From NCBI GenBank assembly GCA_905178155.1, contig CAJINV010000001.1, positions 3,797,706 to 3,861,705 on the forward strand: 64,000 nt of DNA, given 5' to 3'. The notes beneath the pieces are model-generated. The model was not told where the DNA came from. It did no database searches and saw only the letters and a list, made by a program, of their open reading frames with translations. The stretch comes from Amoebophrya sp. A120. Taxonomy: Eukaryota > Sar > Dinophyceae > Syndiniales > Amoebophryaceae. Shown here in pieces: positions 56,601-64,000 of the stretch. Each line of letters starts with the position of its first letter. Positions within the stretch are counted from its first letter, which is position 1. A program made the translations under genes and the position numbers.

Positions 56601-59359
56601 CACCCACCCACAGCTGATCCGCCGTGCCTGGTCTGCCCCCCACAGCTGCTCCGCCATGGCAGGTCTGCCGCCCGCAGGAGCTGCCGCGCCGCAAAATAAA
56701 TGGCAAGTCGGCCACAGCTGCTGGCCCGCCGTGGCGGGTCTGCCACCCACCCACCCACAGCTGATCCGCCGTGCCTGGTCTGCCCCCCACAGCTGCTCCG
56801 CCATGGCAGGTCTGCCGCCCGCAGGAGCTGCCGCGCCGCAAAATAAATGGCAAGTCGGCCACAGCTGCTGGCCCGCCATCCGATGGCAGGTCCGCCATCC
56901 AGATCGGGCCCCAGCCATTCCCGGGGGGCTTTAAAAATGGACGGCGGGGCTTTGGAAATACTTGTGGGCGGTTCTTTTTTTTCCGCGGGTGTGGCGGTTC
57001 TTTTTCTTCTTTCCCTGCCTTGCATGTTAACAGAAGCAACTTGCTGCGTCGCGTGGAAGACGCTTCCATATTCATACGCCGTTTGCCGCTCCATATTCCT
57101 GTAGTTTCCACTCTACGCCGACGACTTCTACTATACATCTTACCACTCCGCCCAGTTACAAACCAAGCGCCGCGCTTCTTCATTGCACTACTATCGAACA
57201 AACGCGAAAAAAGAAGCATGGGAGCCACTCCCGCCGGCTTTTTTGTCGTGTGTGGCTGGCCTTCGAACTGCTATTCGCATGCCCAGCTCGTTCTCAGGCC
57301 AGGGGTTCGCGCCTGCAAGGCAGCTATTTTGTGGCCTTCATCAGTTTCCCTCGCTCGGTTCCGTCTGGGCGCCGAATGTGTTCTCGGTTGGCCGCGCCCG
57401 TTACTTGATGGGCCGCCAAAATTAAAGTTTAAAAATTCGGGCAGTTTTTGGGTTTATCTCGAGGGCCCAAAGGTTGCGGCTGCGCTCCCCGAATCCGGTC
57501 GCAGTCATGTGGGTGCTCTTCGCGTCGTGTTTTAGGGTTGGGCGCGTCCTGTCCCCGGGGTATTTCGCACGTGTGGTTCCCGAAAGATGTTTGTGTATGC
57601 CGAGGCTCGGTTTGACGAACATGATGGTTGAAAAATGTCAACCATCATGTTCGGACCGGGCAGGAAGAAGTGAGGACGACGCGGCGTCCGAACTCCGGAG
57701 GGGAACATCAAAATGTCTTCTAAAGCGGCATTTTGATGCTCCCGTCCCGGCTTCTGTTCTTCTTCTCATTCTGCTGTCCAAGTCCAAAAGTGTAAAATCC
57801 AATGGGGTTTTACACTACAGGGAAATTAGAGCAGCATGCGCTGTGGGGCAACTTGCTTGCAGATATCATCGGAGAAGGCTGCGCCATACCTTCGACGAAG
57901 CGACCCACTTCGGGGCCCTTTGTTGGAAAAGGGCGCCGAAAATTATCGCTTCGTCGATGGTATCGTAAGCTTTTCCCTGATGATTTCTGCAGAATCTGCT
58001 TCTTTGCGTGAATGCTGCAAAAGGTTCACAAAACTCAGCTCATCGCGTCGGTTCTGCCGGTAAACAGCAGGGCAATTTTTTTAATTTTGCAATGTTGCAA
58101 TTTTGCAATTTTGCGCATCTGGAGCAATTTTGCAATTTTGCAATTTTGCGCATCTGGAGCAATTTTGCAATTTTGTAATTTTGCAATTTTGCAATTTTGC
58201 GCATCTGGAGCAATTTTGCAATTTTGCAATTTTGCGCATCTCGAGCAATTTTGCAATTTTGCAATTTTCGTTTCGGGCGCCCCTTCGGAACGCTAATCCC
58301 CACGGTACGGCCTCCGAAAAAAATTGCTTTTCCTTACCATTTTTGCCTCCCTAACCCTCAAACAGATGCTCGCCAAAAATTGCAAAAATGTTTGTCGGAG
58401 TTGGAAAAATGTTTGTCGGAATTGGAAAAATGTTTGTCGGAGTTGCAAGATTTGTTTGTTGAGTCTTGAGTTGATTTTTGGTTTTTTTTTTTCCTTAGTT
58501 AACATTAGATATTGCGTCTGGGAATGTTGCGGTGCGACGACGTTGGTTTTTTTCGCATGACACCACACATCATCGACATAATTGTACTAGCTACGCATCC
58601 ATCTCATCTTCACGTATTAACATACTTATCTCAGGTATAAGCGACTGGCTTGCCAACAAACAGTGTACCTGTCCGGTTTGTCGCTACGAGCTTGAGACCA
58701 ACGACCTCGAGTTTGAGAAGCGCAAGAAGCAGCAGCCGCAGAGAAAAGCACGATACAAGGAATCCGACCTCAGGCGCATGACTGCCAAGGAGCTGAAGCA
58801 GATTCTGAGCACGCTGCAGATAGACGCGCGGGGCTTCATGGAAAAGCGAGAGTTTGTGGACGCCATAATAGCGTGCACCGACAAAGTCGAAATGGTCGGG
58901 GAGCAAGTCGAGGGTGGCGGGACTACGCCAACTTCTGCATCGGCGGGTGCCGATGGAAATAGTAACGGGCAGAATCCGGAGCAGGCGGACGCACTGGACA
59001 GATACTACGTGGAAGATCTCGAGACCATGAATGTGACGCAGCTAAGGTAGGAATTATACGAAGCATAATTCTGTATACGTTTTTACAATATATTTATGAC
59101 GCAGTATATGATCTAGGAGATGCATTTGAGCAGCTCCTAACGGAGGTGTTGCAGCTTCTTGGTTGAGACACTTATTTCATCTCCTATAAAAAATCCGAAT
59201 CCCAATCCCAATCCCACAACGAACTCCACAAACTACACCAGGAATACGTTCAAGCTTTTCGGTTTGGTCATTCCGAGTTCCGGGAGCCTAGGCAAGGACG
59301 AGTTGATCGGGTTATTGCTCAATTCAGGCAAAATCAGCCCCAGTAAAGCGCCGAGCTGA
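53601..59359 (+). CDS. RING-finger (C3HC4) protein, probable E3 ubiquitin ligase (309 aa)
   Basis: Exons 53601-53913, 58635-59046 and 59155-59359 (930 nt, in frame). Both introns are GT-AG; the first is 4721 bp, the second 108 bp. ATG 53601 (MFSPEHFFGSLFGGG) is the first Met; the frame is open further upstream. The C3HC4 RING is CIICF (Cys79, Cys82), LPCGHIFCRDC and CPVC (Cys117, Cys120); the giant intron falls inside the codon of Cys105, one of the zinc ligands. The C-terminal part has two SAP-like helical units: DLRRMTAKELKQILSTLQI with EKREFVDAI, and DLETMNVTQL continued after intron 2 with KLFGLVIP and KDELIGLLL. The protein would transfer ubiquitin from an E2; substrate unknown. The long intron is a mosaic of repeats annotated below. 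Confidence 0.88.
54151..54325. repeat. 25-bp perfect minisatellite, 7 copies
   Basis: Unit begins TAGCCTCTAGCCCTAGC and ends GGCCTGCC; seven head-to-tail copies with no change, inside intron 1 of the RING gene. There are no unique spacers, so it is not a CRISPR array. Confidence 0.95.
54395..54752. repeat. Diverged tandem duplication, 179-bp period
   Basis: Two units start with TGCGCTTCTGGCGA at 54395 and 54574, and both continue through CGCCCCAC, CGCAAG, GCTTTCCTT and a TTGGGCTTTTTCGTTTGTG-like pyrimidine tract. A further pair (CTCGTGGTGTGGTGTTGC and CTCGTGGCGTGGCGCTGC, about 107 bp apart) follows near 54770-54895. Confidence 0.7.
54975..56900. repeat. Large GC-rich degenerate minisatellite
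   Basis: About 1.9 kb made almost entirely of variants of GCTGGTCCGCC and ATGGCAGGTCTGCC, alternating every 12-15 bases, with larger blocks reused in new orders (for example the CCGCCATGCATGGCAGG block, seen at least six times). The motif contains no stop codon in several frames on either strand, so long overlapping frames arise on both strands; I regard them as artefacts. Confidence 0.9.
56571..56864. repeat. 147-bp near-exact tandem duplication
   Basis: Within the minisatellite, the block starting CTGCTGGCCCGCCGTGGC recurs at 56571 and 56718, and its start again at 56865, a constant 147-bp step. Each block includes CACCCACCCACCCACAG and the AT-rich CGCAAAATAAATGGCAAG. Confidence 0.85.
57617..57816. 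repeat. Three consecutive short hairpins
   Basis: Perfect inverted repeats: 16-bp arms CGAACATGATGGTTGA at 57617-57632 with 57639-57654 (6-base loop); 10-bp arms CATCAAAATG at 57706-57715 with 57729-57738; 9-bp arms AGTGTAAAA at 57789-57797 with 57808-57816. Confidence 0.85.
57859..57990. repeat. Long imperfect foldback (about 63-bp arms)
   Basis: The left arm starts GCAGATATCATC and runs through ATACCTTCGACGAAGCGA and CGGGGCCCTTT; the right arm is its near complement (AAAGGGCGCCG, TCGCTTCGTCGATGGTAT, GATGATTTCTGC). The loop is only about 5 bases. Pairing weakly extends outward to about 57830 and 58015. The size and shape would fit an intronic pre-miRNA-like hairpin or a foldback element. 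Confidence 0.75.
58081..58268. repeat. 8-bp CAATTTTG satellite with higher-order units
   Basis: Runs of CAATTTTG interrupted by GCGCATCTGGAGC (one variant CTCGAGC) at 58113, 58148, 58199 and 58234, giving steps of 35, 51 and 35 bp. Confidence 0.9.
58389..58449. repeat. 21-bp tandem repeat, three copies
   Basis: Unit TGTTTGTCGGAGTTGGAAAA-like at 58389, 58410 and 58431. In frame it would read CRSWKNV, but it is intronic. Confidence 0.85.
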
Positions 59360-61113
59360 CATCCAGCCACAATCAGCCACCAGGCCTTGTGGAGGGTCCT
59401 CAGCTTCTGCTAGATGTGGATCGATCTCCAGCGGAGAGTAGAAGAAAGCGGCGAAACAAATGGTTGTACGCCGCACCTACTCGTCACCACTGTACAACAA
59501 GCAGCGACTCGGCGACCGGCGGCACAACCTCATCAAGAACCCCGACAGTAGTCGTGTCTCATGCAAGACTTCTTTGGTCTCTATTAGACTTAGAAGTGAT
59601 GCCCATGCAGCCTGCTCTTCGTTACAACACTGCTGCACAGAGAGGCAGGCTGATGGAGTCGGAACGATTGCACAGAAGTTTTCCTCGCTTCGTTTATTTC
59701 ACATGAGCAACAGCATCCATTTGTGTGCATGTAGCATTTTTCCATGGCGAAGACTCTTGTAGTACCTGAATGATTTCAACATATTTTGCCGGAGATAATT
59801 CTAGCTTCCCCGCTCTTCAACAACATGTTCGTCTACCCGGGTTGAACAATAGCTCTAGCGGATAAAAAAGAAGAAAAACATATTCACATACGGTAGCTTC
59901 TTGGCAATGCGAATGCCAATGGCTTCACCACGAGTAGTTGCTTGTTGACGATGCGTTTACTCTCATGGACGTAAACACATGTTGATGTTTGACAGGACAA
60001 GGGACGACCTTGGTTGGATGCGAGACCTCGTATATGGAAAACGAAAAACGACAGCAAGCCTCAAATTCTTCGATGAGATTGACTAGATAAATTGTAAGAT
60101 GCAGGTGACGCCGGAAAATCATATGTGCTGTGATGCTTCTGTGTGAAAGCAACTAGACGTGAGCAGACGCTGACAGTTAGACTCTTGAGGACCGCAGCTG
60201 ACAAAAGAATCTAGCGACGAGGCATGAAGCCGCACAATTTTTTCAAATCTATCCGCCCACATTGGCTTGGACATGCACATGCTGCAGTGATATGCACCGC
60301 ATTTTTTCCCCTGCCTTTTCTGTCGTGTTTTTCGATTCGATACCCATATTAGCGTTTCTGTTTCAACATCACCGGGAGTTATCCAGTTCCCTTGTTTGTT
60401 GCTCGTTGTTAGTTTTCGACCTAGTTTCAAGTTTGATGAGTGCCCGCGATCAGCTATGAAAGTGTACTTCATTTTTTCGGTCAATTCGCTTTCGCTTCAG
60501 TTTGCCTAAACCATTTATTATTATTTTGGCGACACCGCGCATTGTGCTGGAAAGAGAGATGACGTGTGATCCACCACAGCTGATTTCAGCATGGATCGAG
60601 TTTGGCGGGCGATCCTTTTGATCGTCGCTGGTACGTTTTGAATTGTCTCGATCGTACTTAATAACTGTTCGCAGCTCGAGCTGTGTGATCGCATCCCTCG
60701 CCTCCTTCCTTTCTGACTGGGTACTACCAGGTGAAGATCCTGTCGTTCGACTTTTTTGCCACTCGCTCGTGTCGCATTATTTTTGGTAGGATGCACTATC
60801 ATCATGATCATTTGCATTTATACAGAACATCTGCTCTCTGACGAGTTCCTTCTGTCTATTTCATCCTTCAAGGTTTTTTTGAACATGAAAATGTGAGGAT
60901 GTGGACTCCGTACGAGCTGTCCCCGGGGTTTTCAGCTCGGGTTGTGAAGTTGCTCCTTCATGGAAGTTCTCGTGTGGCAGACGTGCAAAAATAGATAGAG
61001 CAACAGGAGCTGGTTGTCCTGGGGAGAGCCGGCCCCGCGTTTCCTTACCATGTTGACGAGGCGCTGCCAGCAACAGCAAGGAGCCAATACGGTCCTTTCA
61101 CAATCATACCGTG
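59360..61113. other. Intergenic stretch
   Basis: Probable 3' UTR of the RING gene followed by spacer. A 105-codon frame at 59389-59706 lacks an ATG start and protein-like character. Nothing else was seen. Confidence 0.45.
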
Positions 61114-63976
61114 ATGGACGACGCGGAGATTATTTCATCAGAAGGTGACGCGGGGCCACCGGGAGGTGAAGCTCCTGCTAGTACCTCCCCTGGCGGTACT
61201 AGAGATGCTGCACCTGGTGGTCTCACGTCCGATGAGAACTATGAGCAGGAAAAGAACAAATATCTGCACGAAGCCCAGGCCGAGGGTGAGGCCGCTGAGC
61301 CGGGACCGCCACGAGGCGGAGCAGCGGGGGAAAGAGACGAAAGCGCCACGGGAGACACAACATCAAGGGGCGGGCGAGGAGCAGAGGCAGATGGAAGAAA
61401 ACAAGCTCATCATCCGCCTGGCGTTCTTGCAGGAGATCATGTCGGCGCCGCGGGAGGCCGAGGCGCTAGCGCTACGACCGGCACCGGTACCCCTCCCGCC
61501 CCGGCCCACGACATCGACCCGGCGACCTTCCCCACCGACTGGGGCTACGTGATCCCGGACGCGCCCAGCATCAAGGACATGGATCCGGAGTTCGTCTTTT
61601 CGTGTCCGAGCAGCCATCCGTTGCGGAACAACCGCGTCGTGCAGGCTGACGTGAAGCGGACCCGGGCCGCGGTGCCCGCCGTGGTGGCGCAACACGGGCG
61701 GCTCGAAACCCTGATCACGAACTATTGCCAGGCCACCGACACCTTCTACCGCCAGGGACTGAACGAGATCCTGGCGCCGTTTCTGTTGCTGGAGCCCGCC
61801 AACGACTTGAAAGCGTTGATCAAGTTTCACGGCTTTTTCGCGAAGTTCTGCGCTCCCTTCTTCGCGGACCAGTTTAAGCAGATGGAGGCGGTCCTGCGCA
61901 CCTTCGACGCTTTATCAAATGCAAAAATGTCTGGGTCTGGAAGAATGCATGTTTGTCATGCTTGTCTGGCATGACTCTTTCTTAAATCTGTCATGCACGT
62001 TACCTTGCTTGACTCTTAAATCAGTGCCTGCACGCACCACCAGAAGTGCGTTGGTACGCCTCTGCTTTTCTGCATGCACCATCAGAAGTGCATTGAATCG
62101 CGAGGGGAGACATTAAGACATTAAGACTACTTGTACTATCGGCTTTCGTGCCACCGGGACGTCCTGCCCGTAGACCACCAATGTCATGCACGTTACCTCC
62201 CAAGAGCCCCATTTTTCTGTCATGCAGAGACGCAGTTTGTCATGCAGAATAGGCAACACCTAGGAGCTCAGAAACTTGCCATGCTGAGTCAACACTTGTG
62301 GCCTCCTCATGATACGCCACCCAGCATCACAAGTTTCCAGACCCAGACATATTTGCCATCCATACGCTTTACTGCTGTACCACTTCCCCGACCTGCACCA
62401 GGAGCTGGCGATCAACGACCTGGAACCAGTCGTGTACGCCACGCCCTGGTTCGTTACCATATTCGCCTCCAAAATGGACGATTTGCGGGAAGTTGTATTT
62501 TTTTTTGTCAGTTTTTCATCTGTCTCTTTAACTTTAGGGGACCACTTCCTTGAAGGAAGTTAAGTTTGTGCAGTCCATCTCCATGATGGATGCTTGTCGA
62601 CATATTTTCTTTACTCTCTCCCCCTGCACGACCAGGTGCGGCTGTGGAAGTTTTACTGCATCCGCAACGACCCCGCGTACGTGGCCTTCATCGGTCTGGC
62701 CATGCTGAAGCGCGCCAAGGGAGAGATTTTGCGGACCGACGTGTCCGCGCTACCCGGGCTGCTCGCATCGCTGGCGCCCCTTCCCGTGGACGAGGTGTTT
62801 CTCGTCGCGGACGAGCTGTACCAGCAGACCCCGGCCGTGTTCGCCACACACATCCGGTACCAGTTGCCCTGGCAGAGTCCCCTCCCGCCCACCGGCGACC
62901 CGCTCGACGCGGCCACCTACCTGCAAGACTGGGACTTCCGCGCCGCAGCGAGCAGTGGCGGGTTCTACTCCGACCCGGAGCAGGAACAGGACCTGGAAGA
63001 TCATTCCGAAACCGGTCGCGAAATAGTAATTAAGTCACCATCTTCCCCGAGGAATGGCGAGGACGGAGGTGTTAATTCGGCTGCAAACGTCGCCGCGACG
63101 GCGTTGACGACGCTGGCCGGCTTCGGCCACAGTGCCAGCGGCGGGTCGTTTTTTTCGTCTGGGACTTCCAACTCGGGCAACCGGAGCCCGGCAGCAGAGC
63201 TCTACCACCGCCAGAACAACAACTTCCAAACGTCGGTCGGGGCCGGATCCACGAGGGTCGTCGGGCTCACGGCCACGGAAGCGCTGCAGATGCTGCATTC
63301 AGGGAGCGGGAAAAAGCGGATCCACGAGTTGCAGATGATGCTTATCGATAACCGCCCGCTGCGGGATTTCGAGGACAACGGGCGGCTCCCGAGCGCCGTG
63401 CACTGCGAGGACGCGCTCACGCTGCACAAAATGTTCTCGGAACAGCATGAAATAACGGGTCCAAGCAGTACCGGTGACTTGCTGGTGGACCAGGGGAGTA
63501 GAACTGATCGTGTAGATGGTGGAGTGAGCCAGCAGCTGAATGTAGGGTCGTCCAGGACCGCCTCAAGAAATAGTGACGAGCCGCGGAACAACGGAGATCA
63601 TCATGAAGGGACGAGCGCGGCCGTGTCTGACAAAATAAATCTGAAAACTGCCACAGTTCATCATCAACTTGAAGGTGCCTCTAGCTCAACGTCACTGCGT
63701 TCCCCAGTAAATAACAACCACTCGCCGACGAGTAGTTCCTTGTCTACGCCGAACCACTCGGGCGCGCAGCTGTTGAGCCGCTTCCGGCACTACCGGAAAG
63801 TGCACCTGTGCGTCATCAGCAAGAACCTCGCGTACGAAGCCGCTTTCCGCTACCAGATTCCCTTTGTGTCCTACGTCAAGGGCGGCTACGCAGCGTTACA
63901 CGACGCGGCGCTGGAGCAGAAAATGGAAATGATCAACCACGACCGGGACAAGTGTTACTGGTGCGCCCCGGCATGA
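61114..63976 (+). CDS. TBC (Rab-GAP) plus rhodanese-like protein, TBC1D23/TBCK-type (753 aa)
   Basis: Exons 61114-61912, 62370-62491 and 62636-63976 (2262 nt, in frame). Intron 1 is an introner; intron 2 is GT-AG (GAA|GTTGTA...GACCAG, 144 bp). The first ATG is 61114 (MDDAEIISSEGD). After a low-complexity acidic/Gly-rich N-terminus the TBC domain runs from about residue 150 to 340. It has the arginine finger (VQADVKR, the I-x-x-D-x-x-R motif) and the glutamine finger (FYRQGLNE, Y-x-Q), followed by FAKFCAPFFADQFKQMEA, PWFVTIFASKM and RLWKFYCIRND. A C-terminal rhodanese-like unit (MLIDNRPLRDFEDNGRLPSA) lacks an obvious active-site Cys loop, as usual for the TBC1D23/TBCK group. The end (HDRDKCYWCAP) carries a Cys-x2-Cys. 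Likely acts on a Rab in endosome/Golgi traffic. Confidence 0.88.
61913..62364. mobile_element. Introner 16 (family B, longest)
   Basis: 452 bp, direct repeat CGCTT at 61908-61912 and 62365-62369. Ends TATCAAATGCAAAAATG and, reversed, TATGGATGGCAAATATG, both followed by TCTGGGTCTGGA. The extra length is a central block holding two copies of an ACCA(C/T)CAGAAGTGC.TTG motif (about 62037 and 62088). Removal restores Asp-Ala-Leu-Leu-Leu-Tyr-His of the TBC domain. Confidence 0.88.
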
Positions 63977-64000
63977 TATCTTCCGGGAAAAAAACTGCGA

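Noticed and set aside
54325-57228. Long overlapping open frames on both strands, some over 350 codons
   Set aside because: They are a by-product of a GC-rich minisatellite lacking stop triplets; they overlap in several frames at once, show only repeat-derived peptides, and lie inside a frame-consistent GT-AG intron.
62131-62200. Frame inside introner 16 reading MYYRLSCHRDVLPVD
   Set aside because: Considered as a hidden exon, but the TBC domain is continuous without it and the frame across the full element is restored.
1-64000. Search by eye for tRNA, rRNA and the dinoflagellate spliced-leader sequence
   Set aside because: No cloverleaf with a convincing T-loop and no spliced-leader match was noticed; a covariance-model scan would be needed to exclude them.

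Overview
The window looks like nuclear DNA of a protist with a compact, intron-bearing genome. The best guess is an alveolate, more precisely a parasitic dinoflagellate of the Amoebophrya (Syndiniales) type. This rests on three things: every supported gene lies on the + strand; ordinary GT-AG introns coexist with a second class of intron that looks like a mobile 'introner' (terminal inverted repeats, target-site duplication, non-canonical splice ends), a combination reported for Amoebophrya; and the protein set is eukaryotic (SR splicing factor, SURP/CID protein, TBC Rab-GAP, membrane nucleotidyl cyclase). No rRNA, tRNA, CRISPR array or bacterial operon was seen. The taxon is inference; the intron structure is read directly.

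Layout. 246-572: tail of a pepsin-like aspartic protease. 1373-2527: unknown protein with an F-box-like module. 3377-7413: MYND zinc-finger protein. 8167-11516: five-exon coiled-coil protein. 11960-13618: unknown basic protein. 14487-15063: small gene recognisable only through its introner. 15729-16745 and 17278-19053: two neighbouring PAP2-type lipid phosphatases, followed by tandem repeats. 20250-22088: membrane-anchored coiled-coil protein. 22963-24621: unknown. 25376-28770: FAM151/menorin-like protein. 29847-31106: J-domain-like protein. 31827-33399: probable paralogue of the 1373 gene. 34562-34951: small ORF. 36969-40281: CHERP-like SURP/CID splicing protein. 40810-41205: small protein. 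43842-45070: SR splicing factor. 46360-50880: six-helix class III nucleotidyl cyclase. 51143-52276: low-complexity protein. 53601-59359: RING finger protein whose RING is split by a 4.7 kb repeat-filled intron. 61114-63976: TBC plus rhodanese-like protein.

The main discovery is a set of sixteen introners inside nine genes. They fall into six families by terminal sequence. Fifteen of the sixteen obey one rule: 5-bp target duplication, TAT at the left end, ATA at the right end, same 5 bp again. Removing the element plus one copy of the duplication restores the reading frame in every host gene (for example, exon sums of 3762, 2700, 1275, 2787, 2220, 495, 3603 and 2262 nt are all divisible by three). 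In no case does sliding the splice point along the duplication give a frame-preserving GT-AG intron. At least sixteen other introns in the same window are GT-AG. The cyclase gene carries six introners and no ordinary intron. Its catalytic domain has adenylate-type substrate residues, but the first metal-binding aspartate is replaced by histidine.

A second theme is repeat structure: two arrays with about 180-187 bp periods that share one roughly 30 bp core motif near the lipid phosphatases, and a minisatellite and hairpin mosaic inside the RING-finger intron.
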